DNA of 64,000 bases from Schistocerca nitens (lineage: Eukaryota > Arthropoda > Insecta > Orthoptera > Acrididae), in contig NC_064619.1 of the NCBI RefSeq assembly GCF_023898315.1, positions 371,272,150-371,336,149 of the forward strand, read 5' to 3'. Under the pieces are notes generated by a model. It was not told where the DNA came from. It did not search any database and worked only from the letters and a program-made list of their open reading frames with translations. The position numbers were made by a program, and so were the translations under genes. This document shows positions 34,330 through 47,500 of the stretch, piece after piece; position 1 is the stretch's first letter, and every line of letters starts with the position of its first letter.

Positions 34330-37300
34330 ATGGAGGTAATTGTTAAGCTAAATTCGCAAACAGCCGGCCGCGATAAACTTGTTAGGTGAGTTACACATTT
34401 AATTAAGCCCTATTTACGTATTTTATAACATTTGCCATTAATCAGTGTTACGAAAATAGTAAAAGCATAAGTAATTTCAAGTATGTAGATGTAGACAGTT
34501 GATGGTATTTATTATGACAACGGATTTCGAGCCTTTGAAATCCAGTAAGGGAGGAATATATTGGCACTCGAAAAATTACTGCTGAGCATGTGAAATTCTG
34601 TTGACTTAGCAAAAGCTTTTTTTGAAATATGTGACTAGCTGATGGTGTTTGTGCAAGTTACATAGCTTCTTAGTATGAACTAAACTGTTAGATCAAAACT
34701 TCAGCCTCACGGTGCCTTTTATCAGTATGGGTGCATTGCACTAGTAGTAAATAGTTGAGGTTATACAGAAGTGGCCATATTATTATGATAAAGCTGCTTG
34801 AAGCCCAAATTTTATTGAAAATTATGATAAATTCAGTGTAAGTTTACAGTTAATATGTGTGGATTCCATTAGCCTGTATTAACATCTTGGCGCATTTAGG
34901 CGTACTTCCTACTAATTTTATAGACGTTTTAAACACCTGGGTCATGTAACCACATTTTTATCCTGAATTCAGTCGAACCATCATTTGTTGTGTCTTCCGT
35001 ATTCTGATTTTCATCCTAACTGTTGCCCAAACATTTTCGGTTATGTGCATGTCGGGGCTATTCCCAGGCCACAGGAGCACAGTGACACCATTTTCGTCCA
35101 AAAGCGTTCCCACACTCTTTGCTTTTTGACATGGTGCTTGATCATGCATAAAAACAGTCTTCGCTATTAAACCATTCCCTACTCTGTTGCAGAAGTCTCT
35201 CTTTTAACACTTTGAAATATTGTCCTTGATTCATAGAACTTTTAACAATGAAAATGTACAGGTTTCCTGTACCAGCCATGGGAGAAGGGGAGGGGGGGGG
35301 GACACCAGACCATAGTTGAAGAGGGGTGGGTTGCTTCATAGTGTGGTGTACAGTTTTGATGAAACTTCTGTGATTCCCTTCTCTTCACGTACTGGTTGCT
35401 TTCCTCTGTGATGCAGAACATTGATTAATTGGTGAACCACACCTAAAAGAAAATATTAAGCCTTTTGTTACTACCACAGCTTGTATCACTAAAAATTTTA
35501 AGTGACGGTCCTATTCATAGGCAGGTTTTGCTAGTTGTATAGAGTGTATCCACAAATGTTCAAGATCATCATCTGGCAATATCAGTAGTTAAATTCTGTG
35601 GGGATTTTCCTCAGTTTAACTGCTTTGAGGCCGTTCTTGGAGTGATCTTGGGCTTAGGTTGGGATGGGTGTACTGAGAGACCAGTGTTGTACAACTCTAT
35701 CCTTCCAGTTCTAGCTGACACAGTCATTCCGTAATAATCCAGCTGCACAGAGAGTTGTGTACTTGTAGCTTTATGATTGGAAATGGTGATATTTTGTCAA
35801 TTTTTACTGAACTCTAGGGCTCAATGTTTGTTTTCTTCCACATCTGCCTGTGTGTTGCTGCTGATCAACAAAGTTTTTGGATTTATGTTTTTTAATATTG
35901 ATCACTGTCTGATGTGAAATCCTAGTCTGAAAGCAATTTGATGCTGTGTGTTGCACCTCTCTGCTAAGTGTCCTAAGAGTAGTAGTTGTGGATGAAATAT
36001 TTATTCCTACACATAACATCTAATTGTATGACTCCAAGTGAACTGAATTAAATCACTCACTTGGCCACTGATCTGTTACATGGATTTAATTCTAATTAGT
36101 TCACTGAAGTAATCAGCAATAGAACAACAGATGATGGCTAATATTCCCAACAATCATTTCATTGTAACACTGAAAAAAAATTCACCTTAGATAATGTAAC
36201 TAGGGCTGCAAAAACACCTGGTTTTCAGCTGTCAGTCATTGTAGCCAACCTATATAATTAAAAACTCTCTAAAAATGCTGAAACTTTGCGCCAGACACCC
36301 CATGTGCACATCAGAACAATTTTATCGGGCCTGCTTATGTAAAACGTATATCAAACGCAGAATTTCAAAACATGTTGATGCTACAGCTTCACCATAACAA
36401 TTTGGCCACTATTGTATCCTACGGAAGTAGTCTACATGGGTCGTCCCTGCTATTTAAAGTGTAATGTGACTCATACCACATCCCCAAAGACTATTCTTCC
36501 TGATAGGATTAATAAAAGGCTATGTATGAATGATTGAATGAGTGACAGTGTAATTTTTCAGGTTATTGCAGTATACGAGCAAATTCGCTTGGCATTATAT
36601 GCAGGAAAAGCAGCATAGCAAACAGTCAGTAGATCGATTAAAGGATCTGGAATACACATTTAGTTCTTTCAGAAAATGTAAGTATTTTTCTCTTAGGTGT
36701 CCTAGATACCATGCAGCTCATGTTGTAATCATCAATAAACATATAATCAAATGAATGGTGTTTGTAACAGGCTTGTGGAATCATTGTTTCACTGTAGAGC
36801 TTGTCATTTTTCAGTGATATTTGGTGATCATGTAATACCAGGTACTGGGTGATGTGGACCAGTGGTAGGTCACTGGATTGTTGGTGAGGAGGACAGTGAT
36901 CAAATATCTGTCCTGCCACCCGCACTTATGTTTTCGATGAACTTCATAAATCATTTAAGGTAAATGACTGGATATTTCCTTTGAGAAGGGTATAGGCAAA
37001 TTCCTCCCTCTCCTGTGCATTTCTGAGTGCGCCCTTGCTTACTAATAAAGTAGTGTAGTGGAGGTGAAGGGTATGATCGAAAATTTTCAGTGTGGCTGGG
37101 AGTTGACAAAACCAATTAATGTAATATCAAGCGATAAGTTGCTAAGGTGCATATTTTCTTAGGTATATTTTGTGTAATATACTCTTCCATTTTCCCCAGT
37201 TAGAGTATCTGAAAACTTCCTTTACTAATGCTGAAAATAACTTTATTGTTATGGAAGGTCTTTGCCTCAAGACACTTGTTTAAACTGTGATTTTCTCACC

Positions 37301-38661
37301 ACCGTGATGTAATATTGTAGGCTGTGTTGCATGTTCTTCTGTATATGTGCTTAGGTTAAATCAGTGCTTTGTTTCTGAAAGGCTGTTAGTACAGATTTGA
37401 CACTGAGTTGTAAGCATCCTCAAAGTCTTTAAATCTTGGACAGAGTAGTGATTTGTACTTGCTGCTCCAGTCTATAATTTATCTATTGAATAGCAATCAA
37501 TATAAGCTCTGAGTTTCAAATTACAAATTTTACTAAAGAAAAACTATTTGCTAGTCAAAAGGTCTTTTTGGTAAATCTTTCCACAGTAACAAGTCTAGAG
37601 CAATACTAGATATCCAGTTAATAGCTTCAGCTTCTAATGATATGATATGGGAGACCTCGAGGCTACAAGGGTTGAATGTAATGTGAGTTTATAATATTAG
37701 TGAACATATGCCTTCCCATAATCATGATCTAAAACTTGTCTTATATTTGATGTTCTCCGTAAAATGTGCTTCTTGTACATGGTGCCACAAATAACTTACA
37801 CTATCAATGATTCAATTAGTGCTAAGCAGAGTAGGTGTGGTATTAATACTATCATATCTCTAATTATGTATTATGTTCTTAACTTTTTGCAGTTAAGCAG
37901 ATTCAGCTCATTCGAGCTTATATAAAAGTTCTGGAGGGAAGGAACTTTCGAATATGACTCAGTTATTTCAGCTGTTTATCACCATTGTCGTAACAGTCAT
38001 TAACAGTGTTTGAGTTAGACATTAAAGACTATCAATGTGGTGTTAATCTTCTTTAATAACTCAGTTATATACAAAATTTTCTCATGAAATATTCAGAACA
38101 TTTCAATCTGTCTGAGACATAGCATTTGTTTGACCCCGTATCCTGACCAAGTATAGTAAGACAGAGATTTCACCAACTTTGAGACCCAATACCTCGTGGT
38201 ACTTTTTTATTTATTTATTTTTTAGTTTATTTTTTAAAGTTAGAAAACTTGTACAACGTTTGGTGCTCTTTTTAATGATAATAATTATTTTTTCTGTGCT
38301 CACTGTAAGTTGAAAAATTGTCAGTCAGCCTAAAAAAATTGGCACTCTTAAAAAGTTCAGAGTTACATAGCTCCTTAAATAATTAATAGATGTCAAATAC
38401 ATAGTTCATCTACAAGTTGGTCTTTCAAAATTTATAATTTGATGTTGCTAGCTATTTTTGTAAAAATGCTAAAAATTGGGTATTTTCAGTCCCATTTTGT
38501 ACAAAAGTATCTGCTAGTGGCTCTCATTGACTAACACTAGCATTCAGCATCAGAAAATGAGGGCCAAAGCTGGACAAGTCACAGAATCCCATGTGCAGTA
38601 CCGGTTTTCTTGGCACCATGCCGCCGTGTTTGTTTACAAATAGCTATTATTTTGATCTGAA

Positions 38662-38707
<46 letters not shown>

Positions 38708-40964
38708 TGGTCTACACCAATGTGGGAATCCATTGCAAATGCCAAACATAAATGAGTACATATGTAACCTAGTATACTGATTTTGTGATTCACATTAATA
38801 TTAATTTGCTAATTAGCTTAATTCAAAATGGATGTCAATTAATAATGATTATCCTGTAGCGGAATGCACTGTTGGGTGCAAATTGTCATCAAAATGCCAC
38901 CACAGCTCACATTATTTGAACAAAGGAAATTGTTGGTATTGTTTATTCGAACAAAATTGGACTCATTTCTGTTAGCCAGACTGGGATGTTCAGAAATCAA
39001 TTTAATTCAAACAGTGCTTTCACACTGACAGCAAAGCACTAGAGACTAATATCTTAACAGTATAGGACCTTATTGAAAAACTCTCAGGCAACATTTGGAG
39101 GCTAACAGGCCATAATTTTGTTGCGAAACATCAAAATAATACTTCAAGTTAATGAAGACTGACTTAAAAGAAACAGAATTGATAGTTCTGATGGACTTTG
39201 CTGAATACTATTCATTTGTAGTCAAAGATGCTGCCCAGGGCTTTCATTGGGAAAATTCACAAGCCGCAGTACATCCATTTGTTGCTTATTGTGTTGATAA
39301 TGTGGGCTCCTTGCAAGCTGTTAACTGCTGCATGATTTCCAATGAATTGCAACACTATGCAGTGTCCGTACATGTGTTTATTCAAAAGTTTATCGAATTT
39401 TTGGAGGCTTGAGCAAATGTTACTAAAATATACTACTTCACTGATGACTCGGTGGCACTATATAAAAACTACAAAAACTTTATGAAATTATCCAGCCAAA
39501 AAAACAATTTCAATATTGGGGCTGAATGGAACTTATTTAGTACAATCCATGGGAAATCTCCCTGTGATGGAGTTGGTGGAACAACTTAATGGTTGGCTGC
39601 ACACGCAAGCCTCCCAAGACTTCATCTGAACAGATATTGATGTCAAAGGATCTCTTCAACTTCTGTGATCAAATTGTAAATGGAATTTAATATATTTTTG
39701 TCACAAAAGCTGACATTGAAGTAAGCAGAGAGTTACAGGAAGGAAGATGGCGAGAAAGCAGCACGATAGCTGGAACTAGATAGCATCACAAATTTGTACC
39801 ATTTGAGTCAAACTTAACTTGTGTTTTCAAAGTTTCCAATGATGTGATATATTTTGTTGCCAGAATTTCTGACGCCACTAGTCTGTATTTTAAATTTCCT
39901 CAACTGTCCCCAGGTTGTTACGTTGCCTGTATTTATGACAACAAATTGTGGATTGGCCATGTTGCTGAAGTTTCAGTTGTGGAAAATGATGTGGTGATAA
40001 AATTTATGCATCTGCTAGGTCCTGCGCATTTGTTTTATTGGCCAGAAAAGCAAGATATAGGTTTGCTTCCAGAGCAACACCTAATTTGCATGCTCCCTGC
40101 CCCTTCAGTCACATCATCTGGCCACCTATGTCAGTTTCCAGAAACCCCACTGGAGTAAGTGGCTTGTAAATGTAATAGAATGTAAAGAAAGATTACTATC
40201 AATCAAAATCAAGCCGTGGTCATTGGCTTGGGAACCCTATAAGATACCCAATTTCGGCAAGAGAACCTAGGATAAGATGCTAAATCATTGGCTTGGGAAC
40301 CAGGCAGACACCCACTTAAGGCCTTAGAATTCGAGTAAGAAACAAAATTATAGGCTTTGGACCTGGACTAAGAAACCCACCTGTGGCTGGTATTGCATTG
40401 GTATTGATGTGATAATGATGATGATGATGATTGGTTTGTGGGGCACTCAACTGCACAGTTATCAGCGCCCGTACAAATTCACAACCTTTCTTCAGTCCAG
40501 TCTCGCCACTTTCATGAATGATGATGAAATGATAACACAAACACCCAGTCATCTCGAGGTAGGTGAAAATCCCTGACCCCGCTGCGAATCAAACTCGGGA
40601 CCCCGTGCTCCGGAAGTGAGAACGCGACCGCGAGACCATGAGCTGCGGACTGCATTGGTATTGGGCATGACCCCCACGGCGATGGGGATAGTATTTAAAG
40701 TTTTTGAACTGGTAGAGACAATGTCACCATGGACCAAAGCAATAGAATACTGATAATTTCTAAATAAATAAAGCATTAAATAAGTCTGAACCAAAAAACA
40801 TAGAATTTGAATTCTAAATAAATTTGTATGGAAATGCTCCTGACTTTTACAATCCCAGAGAAGGAAAGTTGCTACTCACCATATAGCAGAGATGCTGGGT
40901 TGCGATAGGCACAATAAAAAGATTCACACAATTAAAGCTTTCGGCCATTAAGGCCTTTGTCAGC

Positions 40965-41038
<74 letters not shown>

Positions 41039-41499
41039 TGCAATTTCACACATGTCTGCAGTCTCAGAGCTGAGACCACACTTACTTTTACCCTTTTCTT
41101 AAGGCACTGTATGCCAGCGTTGATCAAAGCCACTTTTCTAGGAGGTTCAAAACATGCTCTTTCTAATGAGAGTGGTTTTAAAACATTTTAGAAGATACTT
41201 TTGTGCAACATTGGATTGAAAAATACCCAATTTTTAGACTTTCTACAGAAATCGTTAACTTTACACTATATTTGTAAAGTAACAAAAAGAGCTAGCAACA
41301 TCAAATTATAAATTTTAAGAGAACAACTTGTACAAAAACTAAGCATAAAATTTGACATCTATTACTTAATTATTTAAGAAGCTTATATAACTTAGAACTT
41401 TTGACCTTTTTTAGTGTGCCAATTTGTACAAGGTAGCTAAGTTTAATGGTGGTGGTGGTGGTGGTGGTGGTGGTGGTGGTGGTGGTGGTGGTGGTGGTG

Positions 41500-41541
<42 letters not shown>

Positions 41542-44500
41542 TTCAGTCCTGAGACTGGTTTGATGCAGCTCTCCATGCTACTCTTCCCTGTGCAAGCTTC
41601 ATCATCTCCCAGTACCTACTGGAGCCTACATCCTTCTGAATCTGCTTAGTGTATTCATCTCTTGGTCTCCCTGTACCATTTTTACCCTCCACGCTGCCCT
41701 CCAATACTAAATTGGTGATCCCTTGATGCCTCAGAACATGTCCTACCAACCGATCCCTTCTTCTAGTCAAGTTGTGCCACAAACTCCTCTTCTCCCCAAT
41801 TATATTCAATACCTCCTCATTAGTTATGTGATCTACCCATCTAATCTTCAGCATTCTTCTGTAGCACCACATTTCGAAAGCTTCTATTCTCTTCTTGTCT
41901 AACCTATTTATCGTCCACGTTTCACTTCCATACATGGCTACACTCCACACAAATACTTTCAGAAACGACTTCCTGACATTTAAATCTATACTCAATGTTA
42001 ACCAATTTTTCTTCTTCAGAAACGCTTTCCTTGCCATGGCCAGTCTACATTTTATATCCTCTCTATTTCAACCATCATCAGTTACTTTGCTCCTCAAATA
42101 GCAAAACTCCTTTACTACTTTGTCTCATTCCCTAATCTAATTCCCTCAGCATCAACAGAGTTAACTTGACTACATTCCATTATCCTCATTTTGCTTTTGT
42201 TGTTGTTCATCTTATACCCTCCTTTCAAGACACTCTCCATTCTGTTCAACTGCTCTTCCAAGTCCTTTGCTGTCTATGACAGAATTACAATGTCATCGGC
42301 GAACCTCAAAGTTTTTATTTCTTCTCCATGGATTTTAATACCCACTCCGAACTTTTCTTTTGTTTCCTTTATTGCTTGCTCAATATACAGATTGAATAAC
42401 ATTGGGGAGAGGCTACAACCCTGTCTCACTCCCTTCCCAACCACTGCTTCCCTTTCATGTCCCTCGACTTATATAACTGCCATCTGGTTTCTGTACAAAT
42501 TGTAAATAGCCTTTCGCTCCCTGTATTTTACCCCTGCCACCTTCAAAATTTGAAAGAGAGTATTCCAGTCAACATTGTCAAAAGCTTTATCTAAGTCTAC
42601 AAATGCTAGAAACGTAGGTTTGCCTTTCCTTAATCTTTCTTCTACGATAAGTCGTAGGGTCAGTATTGCCTCCTGTGTTCCAACATTTCTACGGAATCCA
42701 AACTGATCTTCCCCGAGGTCGGCTTCTATCAGTTTTTCCATTCGTCTGTAAAGAATTCGTGTTAGTATTTTGCAGCTGTGACTTATTAAACTGATAGTTC
42801 GGTAATTTTCACGTCTGTCAACACCTGCTTTCTTTAGGATTGGAGTTATTGTATATTCTTCTTGAAGTCTGAGGGTATTTCGCCTGTCTCATACATCTTG
42901 CTCACCAGATGGTAGAGTTTTGTCAGGACTGCCTCTCCCTAGGCCGTCAGTAGTTCTAATGGAATCTTGTCTATTCCGGGGGCCTTGTTTCGACTCAGGT
43001 CTTTCAGTGCTCTGTCAAACTCTTCACGCAGTATCGTATCTCCCATTTCATCTTCATCCGCTTGCATTTCCATGATATTGTCCTCAAGAACATCGCCCCT
43101 GTATAGACCCTCTGTATACTCCTTCCACCTTTCTGCTTTCCCTTCTTTGCTTAGAACTGAGTTTCCATCAAAGCTCTCGATATTCATGCAAGTGGTTCAC
43201 CTTTCTCCAAAGGTCTCTTTAATTTTCCTGTAGGCAGTATCTATCTTAGCCCTAGTGAGATAAGCCTCTACATCTTTACATTTGTCCTCTAGCCATCCCT
43301 GCTTAACCATTTTGCACTTCCTGTCGATATTATGTTTGAGACGTTTGTATTCCTTTCTGCCTGCTTCATTTACTGCATTTTTATATTTTCTCCTTTCATC
43401 AATTAAATTCAATATTTCTTCTGTTACCCAAGGATTTCTACTAGCCCTCGTCTTTTTACCTATTTGATCCTCTGCTGCCTTCACTATTTCATCCTTCAAA
43501 GCAACCCATTCTTCTTCTACTGTATTTCTTTCCCCCATTCCAGTCATTTGTTCCCTTATGCTGTCCCTGAAACTCTGTACAATCTGTGGTTCTTTCAGTT
43601 TATCCAGGTCCCATCTCCTTAAATTCCCACCTTTTTGCAGTTTCTTCAGTTTTAATCTGCAGTTCATAACCAATAGATTGTGGTCAATTTAAAACCTGGT
43701 TCCTAAATCTCTGTCTTACCATTATATGATCTGATACCTTTTAGTATCTCGAGGGTTCTTCCATGTATACAACCATCTTTCATGATTCTTAAACCAAGTG
43801 TTAGCTATGATTAAGTTATGCTCTGCGCAAAATTCTACCAGGCGGCTTCCTCTTTCATTTCTTAGCCCCAATCCATATTCACCTACTACGTTTCCTACTC
43901 TCGAATTCCAGTCACCCATGACTATTAAATTTTCGTCTCCATTCACTACCTGAATAATTTCTTTTATCTCATCATACATTTCATCAATTTCTTCGTCATC
44001 TGCAGAGCTAGTTGGCATATAGACTTGTACTACTGTAGTAGGCGTGGGCATCGTGTCTATCTTGGCCACAATAATGCGTTCACTATGATGTTTGTAGTAG
44101 CTTACCCGTTCTCCTATATTTTTTATTCATTATTAAACTTACTCCTGCATTACCCCTATTTGATTTTGTATTTATAACCCTGCATTCACCCGACCAAAAG
44201 TCTTGTTCCTCCTGCCACCGAACTTCACTAATTACCACTATATCTAACTTTAACATATCCATGTCCCTTTTTAAATTTTCTAACCTACCTGCCCGATTAA
44301 GGGATCTGACATTCCAAGCTCCGATCCATAGAACACCAGTTTTCTTTCTCCTGATACCAACGTCCTCCTGAGTAGTCACCGCCCGGAGGTCCGAATGGGG
44401 GACTATTTTACCTCCTGAATATTTTACCCAAGAGGACGCCATCATCATTTAATCATACAGTAAAGCTGCATGCCCTCGGGAAAAATTATGGCTGTAGTTT

Positions 44501-47500
44501 CCCCTTGCTTTCAGGCGTTCGCAGTACCAGAACAGAAAGGCCATTTTGGTTAGTGTTACAAGGCCAGATCAGTCAATCATTCAGACTGTTGCCCCTGCAA
44601 CTACTGAAAAGGTTGCTGCTCTTCTTCAGGAACCACACGTTTGTCTGGCCTCTCAACAGATACCCCTCCGTTGTGGTTGCACCTACGGCACGGCTATCTG
44701 TATTGTTGAGGCATGCAAGCCTCCCCCCCCAATGGCAAGGTCCATGGTTCATTGGAAAGGGGGGGGGGCAGCAAAGAGATATATTAGGTCTGAAAGTTGA
44801 TGAAATCCCAGTGGTCACAGTATGGGCTCAAATGAGTAGCTGTATCTCAACAAGCAGTCCACAGGAGAACCTAAAACTTTGCCAATTCAGCTAAATCCTA
44901 GAAAGTAGAGTGAGGAGCCTAGACCACTTGATGTGGAATGACATGTCTGTAACTTGTTCTGTCATCATCTTAGAATTTAACTTTACTCGTCATAATATTT
45001 TTGGACCAGAGGTATGTTACATTTTTAATAACCTTCAATGAAACTAACTTCTGGACAGAATATTCAAGCAGATGTCATTCCTCCCTTAGGCCTAACCACA
45101 GCAACTGAAAAGTGTCTTCTCTTTTCCAGCATGAGGATGAAATGGCACTCGTAAACCAGTTGTTGTTAGTGAAAACACAAGAACAAAATTTACTGTACCT
45201 TTTATGTGTATTTGGTTGTGTAATGATATTGTGAAAAGGAAACTTGCTACTCACCATACAGCAGAGATGCTGAGCCACAGATAGGCACAACAAAAAGACT
45301 GTCACAAATTAGCTTTCAGCCAGTAAGGCACAACAAAAAATTTTGACAAATTAACTTTCGGCCAGTAAGGCTCTCATTATCTGCTTCCCCCCTTTTCTGA
45401 TACTCCCACCTCTCTGCTGCCTCTAACCACCTGATTGCTCACAACGAAAAATATACCTATTTTTTAAAAAAAGCAGATAAAAATTCACTTGATGCCTTCC
45501 TGAGAAACAATCTCCACTCCTCCCAAATTAATAATATAAGTGTACACCAGATGTTGCTTGGATTAAAAGAAATAGCATCGGCAGCAGTTGAGAGATTTAT
45601 ACCGAACAAATGATGGAGCTGATCATCTGTGGTACACAAAATGGGTCTGAACACTGTTGCAGAAACAACAAACAAACTTGCCAAATTTAAACAGGTGCAA
45701 AATCCCCAAGATTGGCGGTCTTTTACAGAAGCTCAAAATTTAGCACGAACTTCAATGCGAGATGCTTATAACAGTTTCCACAACTAAACTTTGTCTCAAA
45801 ACCTGGCAGAAAATCCAAAGAGTTTCTGGTCGTATGTGAAGTATGTTAGCGGCAAGAAACAATTGACGCCTTCTCTGCACGATAGCAATGGAGATACTAT
45901 CGAAGACAGTGCTTGCCAGAGTAGAGTTACTAAACACACCCTTCCGAAAAGCCTTCACAAATGAAGACAAAGTAAATATTGCAGAATTCGAATCAAGAAC
46001 GGCTGCCAACATGAGTAATGTAGAAGTAAATATCCTCGGAGTAGTGAAGCAACTTAAATCACTTATAAAAGCAAGTCTTCTGGTCCAGACTGTATACGAG
46101 ATAGGTTCCTCTCAGAATAGGCTGATGCATTAGCTCCATATTTGACAATCGTTTACAACCGTTCGCTCGACGAAAGATCTGTACCCAAAGACTGGAAAGT
46201 TGCACAGGTCACACCGATATTCAAGATAGGTACTAGGAGTAACCCACTTAATTACAGGGCCAAATCATTAATGTCAATATGCAGCAGGATTTTGGAACAT
46301 GTATTGTGTTCGAACATTATGAATTACTTCGGAGAAAACGGTCCATTGACACAGTCAACGTGGATTGGAAACCATTGTTCTTGTGAAACACAACTACCTC
46401 TTTATTCACATGAAATGTTGAGTGCTATTGACATGGGATTTCAGATTGATTCTGTATTTCTGGATTTCCGGAAGGCTTTTGACACTGTACCACACAAGCG
46501 GCTTGTAGTGAAATTGCATGGTTATGGATTATCATCTCTGTTATGTGACTGGATTTGTGGTTTCCTGTCAGAGAGGTCACAGTTCATAGCAATAGATGGA
46601 AAGTCATTTAATAAAACAGAAGTGATTTATGGTGTTCCCCAAGGTAGCATTATAGGCCCTTTGCTGTTCCTTATCTATATAAATGATTTGGGAGACAATC
46701 TGAGCAGCCGTTGTAGGTTGTTTGCGGATGACGCTGTTGTTTATCGTCTAATCCAAGTCATCAGAAGATCAAAACAAATTGCAAAACAATTTGGAAAAGA
46801 TATCTGAATGGTGTGAAAATTGGCAGTTGACCCTAAATAACGAAGAGTGTGAGGTCATCCACATGAGTGTTAAAAGTAATTTGTTAAACTTCGGTTACAT
46901 AATAAGGCATCCGAATCTAAAGGCTGTAAATTCAAGAAAATATCTAGACATTACAATTATGAACAACTTAATTTGGAAGGAACACACAGAAAATGTGGGG
47001 AAGTCTAACCAAAGACTCATTTTATTGGCAGGACACTTATAAAATGATCAGATCTACTAAGGAGATTGCCTACACTACATTTGTTCGTCCTCTTTTAGAA
47101 TACTGCTGTGCCGTGTGGGATCCTTACCACATAGGACTGACAGAGCACATCAAAAAAGTTCCAAGAAAGGCAGCACGTTTTGTATTATTGTGAAATATGG
47201 GAGACAGTGGTACTGAAATGACACATTATTTGCTGGACATCATTAAAAGAAAGGCGTTTTTCGTTGCGACGGTTTCTTCTCACAAAATTCCAATCACCAA
47301 CTTCCTCCTCGGAATGAGAAAATATTTTGTTGACACCGACCTACATAGGGAGAAACAATCACCACGATAAAATAGGGAAATCAGAGCTCATACAGAAAGG
47401 TATAGGTGTTAGTTCTTTCCGCATGCTGTACAAGATTGGAATAATAGATAATTGTGAAGGTGGTTCGATGAACCCTCTGCCAGGCACTTAAATGTGATTT

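Noticed and set aside
40847-41053. Minus-strand frame with alternating Val-Cys
   Set aside because: It is a translation of the (CA)n tract in a MITE arm. The frames at 12203-12511 and 12264-12473 also include (CA)n translation, and 12203 additionally overlaps the true R1 C-terminus.
41446-41649. Open frame encoding a long poly-valine protein
   Set aside because: It is translation of the GGT simple repeat at the RTE 3' end. The antisense poly-threonine frame has the same cause.
42939-43673. Separate host genes on the minus strand
   Set aside because: These frames are pieces of one RTE LINE ORF. The plus-strand frames there are shadows.
44505-44894. 129-codon plus-strand frame
   Set aside because: It overlaps the RTE 5' region and a G run, and antisense frames are equally open. 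It is repeat-derived.
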